Of a DNA stretch of 33,972 nucleotides, positions 23,833 through 32,337 are shown piece by piece. The stretch is from Bacteroidales bacterium (lineage in GTDB: Bacteria; Bacteroidota; Bacteroidia; Bacteroidales; WCHB1-69): positions 1-33,972 of the forward strand of contig JAIKYR010000167.1 of NCBI GenBank assembly GCA_024682995.1, given 5' to 3'. The notes under the pieces are model-generated. The model was not told the origin of the DNA, did not search any database, and worked only from the letters and a program-made list of their open reading frames with translations. The translations under genes and the position numbers were made by a program. Every line of letters starts with the position of its first letter. Position 1 is the stretch's first letter.

Positions 23833-24744
23833 ATGTATCTGAACATTATAAAATATTACAGTCCCATCACGGACGTGACCTTCCGACGCATCTTCGGGAA
23901 GAACATCGACCTGGCCGCCAGCCTCCTCAACGCCTTCCTACCGCTGGAAGAGGGACGCAAAGTCGAGAGCCTCGAATACATCTCACCCGAACTCATGCCC
24001 GAAACGCCCGCCCGCAAGAACAGCATCGTGGACGTCTGCTGCCGGGACTCCTCCGGCGTGCAGTTCTTAGTGGAGATGCAGATCAACTGGCCGGAGGATT
24101 TCTACCAACGGGTGCTCTTCAACGCTTCCAAGGCCTACGTCAACCAGCTCGGCAAAGGGCGCACCTACAAGATGCTACAGCCCGTCTATTCCCTCAACTT
24201 CGTCAACGGCAACAGCCATCCGGGCCTCACGGAGTGGTACCACCCGTACCGGATCGTGCACCAGTACCACTCGGACCTCGTGATCGAGGGCCTGCACATC
24301 GTCTTCGCGGAAATGGACAAATACCGGAAACTCAACGTAAAGGGAAACAGCAAACGGGACCTGTGGATGCGCTACTTCACGGAGCTGACGGAAAACACCC
24401 GGAAACCGGCAGAGGATCTGTTGGCGGACCCCGAGGTCGGCAAGGCCATCGAGCTGCTAGAGGCCATCAACTACTCGGAGGAGGAGCGCTACCTGTACGA
24501 CCGCTACTGGGACGCTGTGAGCATTGAAGCCACCCTGCGCGACGCCGGCATACAGGAAGGAATGGAGAGAGGTATGGCAAAAGGAATAGAGAGAGGTCTA
24601 GTAATAGGAGTCGAGCAAGGAGTACAACAAGGAATCCAACAGGAGAGGCACCAACTCGTACTCAAGATGCTTAACAAAGGATTACCGCCATCTCTCGTGG
24701 CAGAGGTGACCGGCTTGACAGAAGAGGAGGTGATCAATTATTAA
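23833..24744 (+). CDS. Rpn-family PD-(D/E)XK nuclease (recombination-promoting / transposase-like)
   Basis: 303 residues. The N-terminus PITDVTFRRIFGKNIDLAASLLNAFL is the family opening. The nuclease core is visible as IVDVCCRDSSGVQFLVEMQ (Asp, then E-x-Q), followed by FYQRVLFNASKAYVNQLGKG. Family members are metal-dependent endonucleases that promote RecA-independent recombination and are often multicopy in Bacteroidales. The C-terminal tail has G-x-x-x-G/R-type repeats (QEGMERGMAKGIERGLVIG) and ends in a helix-turn-helix-like segment (PPSLVAEVTGLTEEEVINY), both common in the family. The gene appears intact, has its own promoter, and its stop overlaps the convergent ammonia-lyase stop by four bases. 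It sits beside repeats and a broken gene, consistent with a rearrangement-prone site. Confidence 0.9.
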   Translation: MYLNIIKYYSPITDVTFRRIFGKNIDLAASLLNAFLPLEEGRKVESLEYISPELMPETPARKNSIVDVCCRDSSGVQFLVEMQINWPEDFYQRVLFNASKAYVNQLGKGRTYKMLQPVYSLNFVNGNSHPGLTEWYHPYRIVHQYHSDLVIEGLHIVFAEMDKYRKLNVKGNSKRDLWMRYFTELTENTRKPAEDLLADPEVGKAIELLEAINYSEEERYLYDRYWDAVSIEATLRDAGIQEGMERGMAKGIERGLVIGVEQGVQQGIQQERHQLVLKMLNKGLPPSLVAEVTGLTEEEVINY

Positions 24745-26246
24745 TTGTCTTTCAAATACGCCTGCAGATGCTCTATCTCTTCGTATTTGGGCGTATCCTC
24801 CACAAAAGCGGGCACGATGGCACGCACCTCGTCATAGAATTTGCGGGTGACCGGCGAGAGCTTGTCCTGGATCTTGAGGCAGTCCACAGCCTGCACCAAG
24901 GCCATGCATTGGATGGCAGCCACCTGATAGCCGTTGTCGATCACGCGGCGGGCCAACAGGGCCGAGTTGGTGCCCATGGAGACCACATCCTGGTTGTCGT
25001 TGTTGTTCGGGATGCTGTGCACACATACGGGGTTAGACAGCGTCTGCGACTCGGCAGTGGTGGAGGTGGCGGTGAACTGCGCGGCCTGCAGACCATAGTT
25101 CAAACCGAGGTGGCCGAGGTTCACAAAGGGCGGCAGGATGCCGTTGATGCGATCATGGAACAGGTAGTTGAGCTGCCGCTCCGAGAGCATAGTCATCATC
25201 GTCACCGCAATCTTCAGCTTGTCCATCTCAAAGGACACATAATCGCCGTGGAAATTGCCACCATGATACACGTTGCGGGTTGCGACATCCAACACAGGAT
25301 TGTCATCCACGGAGTTGTACTCGTTCACCAATACTTTGCGCGCATTGACCAGCTCGTCGTACACCGGACCGAGAATCTGCGGCACACAGCGCAGCGAATA
25401 GTAGGGCTGCACCTTGACCTCATTGCCGAAATAGGACTCCTGGTGCTGTTGCTGGTAGAGTTCCGCCTGGCGGTCCTTGAAGCAACGGGAACCGGCAGCT
25501 ATGCGGCGCATCTCGGCAGCCACATAATGCTGACCCTCATGGTGTTTCATCCCATTGAGTTCCTGCGAGAAACAGTCGTCGTATGAGGAAGCGATCTCAT
25601 TCATCATCGTGGAAAAAATCAGCGACCAGTCGAAGAGCTTCTGGGCATAATAGAGATTAACCATTCCGATGCCACTCATCACGGCGGTGCCGTTCACGAT
25701 GGAGAGGCCATCGCGGATGTACATACGCAAGGGCTGGATGCCGAGTTCGCGGAGCACCCCGGCGGTGGGGCGTTTCTCCCCGTTGTAAAACACATATCCC
25801 TCCCCTATCAGCGTCAGCGCCACATGGGCTAACTGCACCAAGTCGCCACTGGCGCCCACGCTGCCATGCTCGGGCACAAACGGATAGACGCCCTTGTTGA
25901 TGAAGGTTTGGAAGGCGCGGACCGTGTCAAGATGCACACCGGAGTTGCCGGACACGAAGGTAAGATAGCGGGCCAGCATGGCAGCACGCACATAAATCGG
26001 TTCTAAAGGCTTGCCCGCACCCGTGGCATGCGAACGGATGATATTATACTGTAAGGCCAGCAGATCCTTGTCATCGATACGGTATTGTGCCATCGGACCG
26101 AAACCGGTGTTGATGCCATATATCACCTTGTCGCGGGCGAAATCTTTCAAAAAAGTATATGCGGACTCTATCTTTTCTTGCTCATTGGGGGTCATCTCCA
26201 ACGTCATCCCGCTGAAAACCACATCAATAATCTCTTCGTATGTCAT
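24741..26246 (-). CDS. Aromatic amino acid ammonia-lyase (HAL/TAL family, TAL-like)
   Basis: 501 residues, full length for the MIO-dependent lyases. The Ala-Ser-Gly that forms the MIO cofactor is in GSVGASGDLVQLAH. NTGFGPMAQYRI, SHATGAGKPL, YYSLRCVPQILGPV, VYHGGNFHGDY and PNNNDNQDVVSMGTNSA follow in order. Annotation pipelines usually call this hutH. True HutH has NQEDHVSM at the last motif, whereas NQDVVSMG and the overall pattern match, as I remember it, the Flavobacterium johnsoniae tyrosine ammonia-lyase group. The reaction would be L-tyrosine (or histidine or phenylalanine) to the corresponding acrylate plus ammonia. No hutU, hutI or ftcD neighbours are present, and no flexirubin or aryl-polyene genes either. 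It has a -7 box at 26267-26274. Confidence 0.88.
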   Translation of the reverse strand: MTYEEIIDVVFSGMTLEMTPNEQEKIESAYTFLKDFARDKVIYGINTGFGPMAQYRIDDKDLLALQYNIIRSHATGAGKPLEPIYVRAAMLARYLTFVSGNSGVHLDTVRAFQTFINKGVYPFVPEHGSVGASGDLVQLAHVALTLIGEGYVFYNGEKRPTAGVLRELGIQPLRMYIRDGLSIVNGTAVMSGIGMVNLYYAQKLFDWSLIFSTMMNEIASSYDDCFSQELNGMKHHEGQHYVAAEMRRIAAGSRCFKDRQAELYQQQHQESYFGNEVKVQPYYSLRCVPQILGPVYDELVNARKVLVNEYNSVDDNPVLDVATRNVYHGGNFHGDYVSFEMDKLKIAVTMMTMLSERQLNYLFHDRINGILPPFVNLGHLGLNYGLQAAQFTATSTTAESQTLSNPVCVHSIPNNNDNQDVVSMGTNSALLARRVIDNGYQVAAIQCMALVQAVDCLKIQDKLSPVTRKFYDEVRAIVPAFVEDTPKYEEIEHLQAYLKDN

Positions 26247-26266
26247 ACCTGAAATTTTTAAGGCCG

Positions 26267-26303
26267 CAAAAGTACAAAAAACAATAAATATTTTTTACTT
26301 TTG
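26267..26303. promoter_or_regulatory. Divergent promoter pair between the ammonia-lyase and threonine dehydrogenase genes
   Basis: TACTTTTG occurs on the minus strand at 26267-26274, 20 nt before the lyase ATG, and on the plus strand at 26296-26303, 35 nt before the dehydrogenase ATG. Both match TAnnTTTG. The two polymerase footprints would overlap, so the genes may be competitively or jointly regulated. Confidence 0.6.
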
Positions 26304-26338
26304 CACGCTTTTTTGGAAAAGAACTAAACCCAACACAG

Positions 26339-27292
26339 ATGAAAAAGATATTAGTCATTGGTGCCTGCGGACAGATTGGTTCCGAGCTGACACCCGCATT
26401 ACGCAAACAGTATGGTACCGACAACGTTGTTGCCGCGGACATGATTTACCCGTTGAAAGGCGACCTGGCTGATGCCGGCCCTTCCTGCAAGATCGACGCC
26501 ACCAACGCCCAGGACATCGCCGATGCTGTCAAGAAGTACAACATCGATGCTATTTATAACCTGGCCGCCATCCTCTCCGCGAAGGCGGAAGCCAACCCTA
26601 TGCTGGGCTGGAACGTGGGCGTGGGCGCCCTGCTCAACTGTCTGGAAGTCTCCCGCGAGATGGGATGCTCCCTGTTCACGCCAAGCTCCATCGGAGCCTT
26701 CGGTCCCGACACCCCGCACGACATGACTCCGCAAGACACCATCCAGCGGCCCAAGACCATCTACGGTGTCACCAAAGTCACGGGCGAGCTGCTGAGCGAC
26801 TACTATTTCAAACGTTTCGGTGTGGACACCCGCTCCGTACGCTTCCCGGGTCTGATTTCCAACGTCACCCTGCCCGGCGGCGGCACTACCGACTATGCCG
26901 TTGAGATCTACTACGCCGCCGTCAAGGGCGAGAAATTCGTCTGCCCCATCGCCAAAGGCACCTACATGGACATGATGTACATGCCCGACGCCCTGAAGGC
27001 CGCCATCGACCTCATGGAAGCCGACCCCACCAAGCTTGTACATCGTAACTCATTCAACATCACGGCCATGAGCTTTGAACCTGAAATGATTTACGCCGAA
27101 ATCAAGAAACACATCCCTGATTTCCAGATGGAATACCAGTACGATGAGCTTCGACAGAACATCGCCGACTCATGGCCCAACCAGATGGATGACCACTGCG
27201 CCCGCGAGGAGTGGGGCTTCAAGCCCACTTACGATCTCGCCTCGATGACCGTGGACATGCTCAAGGTGCTGGGCGAGCGCTATCGGAAATAG
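26339..27292 (+). CDS. L-threonine 3-dehydrogenase, epimerase (short-chain) type
   Basis: 317 residues. The Rossmann motif GACGQIGSELTPAL starts at residue 8. FTPSSIGAFGPDTPHD, the YxxxK of KTIYGVTKVTGELL, and RFPGLISNVTLPGGGTTDYAVEIYYAA identify the UDP-galactose-4-epimerase-like TDH family, which is distinct from the zinc-dependent Tdh. It oxidises L-threonine to 2-amino-3-ketobutyrate with NAD+, which then yields glycine and acetyl-CoA through Kbl. No kbl gene is in the window. The glycine-cleavage gene gcvT lies 5 kb downstream, so both could serve threonine/glycine catabolism. The CHASE2 gene starts only 18 nt after the stop, suggesting co-transcription. Confidence 0.87.
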   Translation: MKKILVIGACGQIGSELTPALRKQYGTDNVVAADMIYPLKGDLADAGPSCKIDATNAQDIADAVKKYNIDAIYNLAAILSAKAEANPMLGWNVGVGALLNCLEVSREMGCSLFTPSSIGAFGPDTPHDMTPQDTIQRPKTIYGVTKVTGELLSDYYFKRFGVDTRSVRFPGLISNVTLPGGGTTDYAVEIYYAAVKGEKFVCPIAKGTYMDMMYMPDALKAAIDLMEADPTKLVHRNSFNITAMSFEPEMIYAEIKKHIPDFQMEYQYDELRQNIADSWPNQMDDHCAREEWGFKPTYDLASMTVDMLKVLGERYRK

Positions 27293-27310
27293 GAACTAAC
27301 ATCACGCCAC

Positions 27311-28663
27311 ATGCGCAAACACCCCCGACAACATACTATAATAAAGAAAGTTGTCCATCGGGTTTCCCTATGGGCTCGGAATGTGCATGATGGGTGTAAC
27401 CGCCTGCTCCGACATATTAACCTCCATAAGCTAGGCAACATCGGGTTCGCCCTTCTTAGTGCCTTCGTCTTGAGTGTATGTTGTTATATTGTTGAAAACC
27501 AACCATATAACCTCATGGAAAAGTCACTCTTATACTATCTGTTAGAGTGGCCTTTCAATAGTGACAGCACCACAGATAATGAAGAAGCCTGCTTCATCAA
27601 CATCAGCCACGACCGCCAGCTAGTCAGCATTGACCCGCGGGACAGCACTGCCGGCAACATCGACATCACCGACCGTGCCAAGTTGCTGGCATTCTTGCAG
27701 ATGCTGGAACGTGACAACGTGCCATACAAATACATACTCTTGGATATCCGTTTCGAGAAAGGGCTCACCACCCCTGTTGACACGCCCCTTTTCCGCCAGA
27801 TATGCCGTATGCGCGACATCGCCATCGCGCACCATGCCAACGATGCGTGGGACAATTATGAGCTTGCCTTTGACAGTCTGCAGGGTAAAACCGGCATGTC
27901 GGATTATGCACAGTTAGGCTTCGCACGCAACTTTTCCCGATACACCTTCCTACAGGACGGCGGGCCCTCGTTGGCATTGAAGATGTACGACGACACGCGG
28001 CACCAGGCCACCTCCATAAAGCGATTCCGCCGCTGGCCTCTGTACACCAGTTGCGGTTTGCTCTGCACCAACTCTCCAATGCTGGCCATCCGAGGCAACA
28101 TCTACAACAAAATGGATGCCCCCGTCATGGAAGAGGGTCCGGGATTCATCTACAATTTCTACGAGGATCTCGGCGCTGACATTCTATCTTTGGAAGGGCG
28201 GAATCTGGCCGAAGACTTTAAAAACAAATACCTGATAGTAGCCAATCTTGAGAGCGACATGCACGACACATACACCGGCCCAATGCCTGGCGCTTATCTC
28301 ACCTGGCTGGCATTCTTGCATCTGCGTGACGGACATCATCTGCTGCACTGGCCTTTTATTATCCTCATGTTCGTATTTTATGCGGCCATCTTTTACTTCC
28401 TGTTTTTCATCAACCGTATGGCCCGCGGCAAATGGGCCTCTCACTCGCGAATACGCCAGTTCCTACTCGGCCTCATTCGCTGGATAGGATCCTGCGGACT
28501 GCTTTATTTAGTGACCTTTATCGCCTATCTCGCCTTTGCCGTACGTTACAACGTCACCATCCCCATCCTGGGCGTCATCATTGCCAATTTTATTATTAAT
28601 ATAGCAAACAACAATGAAAAGAACAACAACCCTTCTGGTCTGGATGCTGCTCCTTCTGCTTAA
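27311..28663 (+). CDS. CHASE2-like membrane sensor protein
   Basis: 450 residues. One transmembrane helix (about 42-62, IGFALLSAFVLSVCCYIVE) is followed by a large extracytoplasmic domain (about 65-340) with the CHASE2-type pattern: FINISHDRQL, a PYKYILLDIRFEKG strand, and a late FKNKYLIVANLESDMHDTYTGPMPGAYL segment. Three helices end the protein (about 345-434). There is no cytoplasmic kinase or cyclase domain, so the output must come from partners. The gene follows the threonine dehydrogenase by 18 nt and overlaps the caspase gene by 50 nt in another frame. CHASE2 is known as an extracellular sensor domain and is often found with adenylate cyclases or peptidases. The ligand is unknown. Confidence 0.75.
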   Translation: MRKHPRQHTIIKKVVHRVSLWARNVHDGCNRLLRHINLHKLGNIGFALLSAFVLSVCCYIVENQPYNLMEKSLLYYLLEWPFNSDSTTDNEEACFINISHDRQLVSIDPRDSTAGNIDITDRAKLLAFLQMLERDNVPYKYILLDIRFEKGLTTPVDTPLFRQICRMRDIAIAHHANDAWDNYELAFDSLQGKTGMSDYAQLGFARNFSRYTFLQDGGPSLALKMYDDTRHQATSIKRFRRWPLYTSCGLLCTNSPMLAIRGNIYNKMDAPVMEEGPGFIYNFYEDLGADILSLEGRNLAEDFKNKYLIVANLESDMHDTYTGPMPGAYLTWLAFLHLRDGHHLLHWPFIILMFVFYAAIFYFLFFINRMARGKWASHSRIRQFLLGLIRWIGSCGLLYLVTFIAYLAFAVRYNVTIPILGVIIANFIINIANNNEKNNNPSGLDAAPSA

Positions 28664-30437
28664 TGCTGAAGCCACCGACTACAAAATATTGAAAATGAGC
28701 TGCGACTCCATCAAAATCGGCAATCAATGGTGTCGAAAAGGTTCTGTATTCAACGATGCGGACAACATCCGCTGGCCTGGAGGGTACCAGTTCCTATGGG
28801 CGCAGAACCAGTCCACCCAGCGGACATACTACATCTCCAGCGATGCCATGAATGCCAAAAGCAGCCGTACCCTCAAGGACTATGTGCTCCGGCTGAACAA
28901 AATGTCAAGCCGTGACGGGGAGATCTGGCAGAGTCTGATAGGGAAAAACAAGGAGAATTTTACTGAAAAAAGAATCGCCTTGGTCATAGGGAATTCTAAC
29001 TATCAGAACAACACGCAATTGAGAAACGCCATCAATGACGCACACGCCGTAAGCGCCGAACTGCAACAATTGGGATTCGATGTATATAGCCTGTACGATG
29101 GTACCGGAGAAGATATGGCCAACGCCGTGGAGCTGTTCCGGAAGAAAGCCGTAGGCAACGGGTATAAAATGGCCCTCTTCTACTATTCCGGACATGGTCT
29201 GCAGGGGGATGATGGTAACAACTACCTGCTGCCAGTGGATGCGAAACTGAACAGCAAAGGCGACTTAAGCACCTGTATTGACGGGCGATGGCTGGTTTCC
29301 AAGCTATCGGACGCCAACTGTGCCAACACCATCGTGGTGCTGGACGCGTGCCGCAACGAGAAACTGAACTGGACTCGCGGGCTCACCGACGGCCTCATCC
29401 CGCTGGCACCGCCTCTCGGCATGCTTCTGGCCTACTCCACGCAGGCAGGCTCCGTGGCACAGGATATGATTGACGATGACCTGCCCTATGGACCGTATGC
29501 CAACGCTCTGGTGACCGCTCTGAAAAAAGACAAAAGCTCTGTGGACGAACTCTTCTCCGAAGTGAAAAACCAAGTCATCCAAAGCACCTCCGCCATCCAA
29601 GTGCCCACCATCTTCAACAACCTGCTCAAAACCGTTTACATCAACGGTCAGAACCAATACGAAGTGCTCACGCCCGAGCAGGCCAGAGCCGAAGCCAAGA
29701 AGGCCTTCGACTCACGCGTGCAGCTGGCCGAGCAGGGCGACCGGGAGGCCCAGTATGAGCTTGGCATGGCATACGAGTTCGGATCGCAGTTCTGCGACAC
29801 CAACCGGGCCGAAGCATACAAATGGTACACCAAGGCCGCCAACCAGGGGCACACAGAGGCAGAGAACAAATTAGGCACCTATTACTTCCTGGACGAGAAC
29901 AACTTGGAAGAGGCCGTGCATTGGTATGATCTGGCCGCCAAAGGGGGAAACGGGAATGCACAATACAACCTCGGGTTCATCTATCTGAACGCCACCGGAA
30001 GTCTCTCGAAACCGTCAGAGGGTTTGGAATGGATGCGCTCTGCAGCGGAATCAGGTGTGGTGAACGCCCAATACGAGCTCGGACGTTGCTACTACGATGG
30101 CATTGACGGCTTGCAAGTACCCTACCGCACCGAAGCTTTCCGATGGTTTAAGGCCGCCAGTGAACAGAACCATCTGGAGTCCCAGTACTATCTGGGCCGT
30201 TGCTACTTCTACGGCGACGGCACTGACCAGAACTACTCGGAGGCTTTCAAACACTATCAGATCGCCGCCAACAAAGGCATGGCTGAAGCCGAATACGCAC
30301 TTGCGCTCTGCTACGAAAAGGGCTATGGCGTGGATCCGAACAAGGAAACCGCTATCGCCTGGTGTCGGAAAGCAGCCGACAAAGGCTACGACAAAGCCAT
30401 CCGCCGCCTGTCCATTTTAGTTCCCGAAGGTCAATAA
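28614..30437 (+). CDS. Exported caspase-like peptidase with Sel1 repeats
   Basis: 607 residues. The ATG at 28614 lies inside the end of the CHASE2 gene and gives a clean signal peptide (TTTLLVWMLLLLLNAEA). The caspase domain runs from about 120 (KRIALVIGNSNYQNNTQLRN) to about 345. The dyad is intact: His194 in FYYSGHGLQGDD and Cys246 in VVLDACRNEK. Residues about 370-605 hold Sel1-like repeats (AEAYKWYTKAANQGHTEAENKLG and several more), which bind protein partners. The combination fits a secreted, scaffolded protease. The 50-nt overlap with the CHASE2 gene suggests translational coupling. The barrel-FISUMP gene follows after 19 nt. Confidence 0.88.
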   Translation: MKRTTTLLVWMLLLLLNAEATDYKILKMSCDSIKIGNQWCRKGSVFNDADNIRWPGGYQFLWAQNQSTQRTYYISSDAMNAKSSRTLKDYVLRLNKMSSRDGEIWQSLIGKNKENFTEKRIALVIGNSNYQNNTQLRNAINDAHAVSAELQQLGFDVYSLYDGTGEDMANAVELFRKKAVGNGYKMALFYYSGHGLQGDDGNNYLLPVDAKLNSKGDLSTCIDGRWLVSKLSDANCANTIVVLDACRNEKLNWTRGLTDGLIPLAPPLGMLLAYSTQAGSVAQDMIDDDLPYGPYANALVTALKKDKSSVDELFSEVKNQVIQSTSAIQVPTIFNNLLKTVYINGQNQYEVLTPEQARAEAKKAFDSRVQLAEQGDREAQYELGMAYEFGSQFCDTNRAEAYKWYTKAANQGHTEAENKLGTYYFLDENNLEEAVHWYDLAAKGGNGNAQYNLGFIYLNATGSLSKPSEGLEWMRSAAESGVVNAQYELGRCYYDGIDGLQVPYRTEAFRWFKAASEQNHLESQYYLGRCYFYGDGTDQNYSEAFKHYQIAANKGMAEAEYALALCYEKGYGVDPNKETAIAWCRKAADKGYDKAIRRLSILVPEGQ

Positions 30438-30456
30438 CCCATTCAACCCTAACGAT

Positions 30457-32217
30457 ATGAGAATCAAAAACATCATACTATCCATAGTGTTGCTTTGCAT
30501 CGGTGTCGTCTTCACCAATCCGACAAAGGCACAGCTGTCGTTCCAGCCGGCACCATTTACCACAACCTTGACGGAGACCTCTAACCCTTCCGCCATCAAA
30601 CCGGTGGAAAAGAAAAGCAAACCGATACGTCATTCCACATTCTTAACCCTGAATGTGCAGACGCTGCCTCTTACGAAGGAGATCGGCTTTTTCGACATTC
30701 ACAATTTCTCTTACGGTCTTAAAATCGGTACGATGCGGAAATCGGGATGGTACTTGAGCCTGATGAGCAACTTCTGGTTCCCTGGCTCTTTCCGCGCCGG
30801 AAACGCCGAGCAGCTGACAAACCCTCTGGATGTCCGGAACTCCTATTTCGAAGGAATGCTGGGTCTTACCGGACGTTATTGGAAACCTATGTCATTCCAT
30901 TTTGGAATCGGTATGAACTACCGTACGACCAACTATCTGTGCAAGGATCACGTGTGGCGCAACCAGCAAACGGAGCGCGGATACGGCCCGGTGGTGGCCA
31001 GCGGCTTCATGTTCCACATCACTGGCTTCGTACTCTCTGCTGAAGCTGTATTACACTACTCGATTCAGGAAGGATCCTTCCGCGACAACCTCTACATCGG
31101 AGCCAAGGTGGGAGTTGGATTTTGCTTAGTGGATAAAAAAGGGAAGAAAAACGCGCCGAAAAAAGAGAAGCATATGGAAAGCTCCCTGACACGCAGTCTG
31201 GTCCCCATCACCGCCACACCCGAATATGGCGGACAATATACAAGTTCGCCCCTACCGAACATTTTGTTCGCAGACAACCGGGCAGTAGAAAGCCTTGACG
31301 ACGAAGACCACCCCGACACACAGGAAAAGCTAGCGCCAGCTACCGCTCCAGCAACCGCAGACCCCACTTCCGTCAACAAGAATGCAGAAGCAACAAGCGC
31401 CACTGAAACAAGCACTTCGCAAAGCGAATCTAAAGATATGGTTGAAACAAAATCCGATGCCATTTCAGCCGAAGATCTTTTAAAAGAGGGTTTGTTTCCG
31501 GAGGAAGAAGAAACAGCCGACTCTCTTGACGCACAATCGTCTGAGCCGAAGCCTTGCGGCAAGTTGAAAGTCACCGACGCGGACCACAACGTCTATCACA
31601 CCGTGACCATCGGCAGCCAGTGCTGGATGGCAGAGAATCTCCGTTCAACCACCGACCCATGGGGCCATCGGATTTTGCAAGGGCGTCATGCCGACAGCAA
31701 CATCGCCTACCGGTATTGTCCCGGCGGCGACACGGCCACCGTGCGCGCCTACGGATATCTCTACAACTGGAAGGCCGCCTCGGGACAGACCTGGATTATG
31801 CAGCAAAACGACACTCTCGGGCGCGGCATCTGTCCGCAAGGCTGGCACCTGCCCAGCAGCGCCGAATGGGACCTGTTGGCCCTCTATTTAGCCAGCTATG
31901 ACGAATATGTCTGCGGCGGACAGAACGGACGCATTGGCAAGTCAATAGCCGCCACACGCGTATGGCGGACCTCCGACAAGGATTGTGCCATTGGCAACAA
32001 TCCTAAGGCAAACAACGCATCGGGGTTCTCGGCCCTGCCAACCGGCAACTACAATGGAACTTATATGGGATTCGGTCGGGAGACAGGCTTTTGGTGCCAC
32101 ATGCCGAATGGCAAAGTGGGCCCGATCCGAGTATTGCGCACCGACAGCGACGCTTTGCTCCCCGCCCAGCCGGAGAACGCCGCCGAAGCGTATGCGGTGC
32201 GGTGTGTAATGGACTAA
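30457..32217 (+). CDS. Outer-membrane-barrel-like protein fused to a FISUMP domain
   Basis: 586 residues. A signal peptide (NIILSIVLLCIGVVFTNPTKAQ) is followed by a beta-rich domain at about 45-230 (STFLTLNVQTLPLTK, SYGLKIGTMRKSGWYLSLMS, FHFGIGMNYRTTNYL, GFMFHITGFVLSAEAV, GAKVGVGFCLVDKK) that matches the C-terminal domain of the gene at 17609. A low-complexity Thr/Ser/Ala/Glu-rich linker (about 235-363) leads to a FISUMP domain (about 364-586: VTIGSQCWMAENLRS, GYLYNWKAAS, GICPQGWHLPSSAEW, YAVRCVMD). The design suggests a surface anchor displaying a lectin-like head. It is the last gene of the CHASE2-caspase group, and the next gene has its own promoter. Confidence 0.82.
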   Translation: MRIKNIILSIVLLCIGVVFTNPTKAQLSFQPAPFTTTLTETSNPSAIKPVEKKSKPIRHSTFLTLNVQTLPLTKEIGFFDIHNFSYGLKIGTMRKSGWYLSLMSNFWFPGSFRAGNAEQLTNPLDVRNSYFEGMLGLTGRYWKPMSFHFGIGMNYRTTNYLCKDHVWRNQQTERGYGPVVASGFMFHITGFVLSAEAVLHYSIQEGSFRDNLYIGAKVGVGFCLVDKKGKKNAPKKEKHMESSLTRSLVPITATPEYGGQYTSSPLPNILFADNRAVESLDDEDHPDTQEKLAPATAPATADPTSVNKNAEATSATETSTSQSESKDMVETKSDAISAEDLLKEGLFPEEEETADSLDAQSSEPKPCGKLKVTDADHNVYHTVTIGSQCWMAENLRSTTDPWGHRILQGRHADSNIAYRYCPGGDTATVRAYGYLYNWKAASGQTWIMQQNDTLGRGICPQGWHLPSSAEWDLLALYLASYDEYVCGGQNGRIGKSIAATRVWRTSDKDCAIGNNPKANNASGFSALPTGNYNGTYMGFGRETGFWCHMPNGKVGPIRVLRTDSDALLPAQPENAAEAYAVRCVMD

Positions 32218-32278
32218 CGGGGCCTTGACTTCCGTTTGCCATTTTTCGAAAAGTGGATTCTTTTCCCAATTTTTATAC

Positions 32279-32286
32279 TATCTTTG
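32279..32286 (+). promoter_or_regulatory. -7 box (TATCTTTG) for gcvT
   Basis: TATCTTTG fits TAnnTTTG and lies 51 nt before the ATG at 32338. No TTTG at the -33 distance was found. It separates gcvT from the preceding gene group. Confidence 0.55.
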
Positions 32287-32337
32287 CAGCCGTAAAAACC
32301 GAATATCATTTTTAACAACACAAATAAAATAATCATT

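Noticed and set aside
24768-25586. 272-residue plus-strand ORF opposite the ammonia-lyase gene
   Set aside because: It is antisense to a well-supported enzyme, has a His/Val-rich composition typical of reverse-strand shadows, and shows no recognisable motif.
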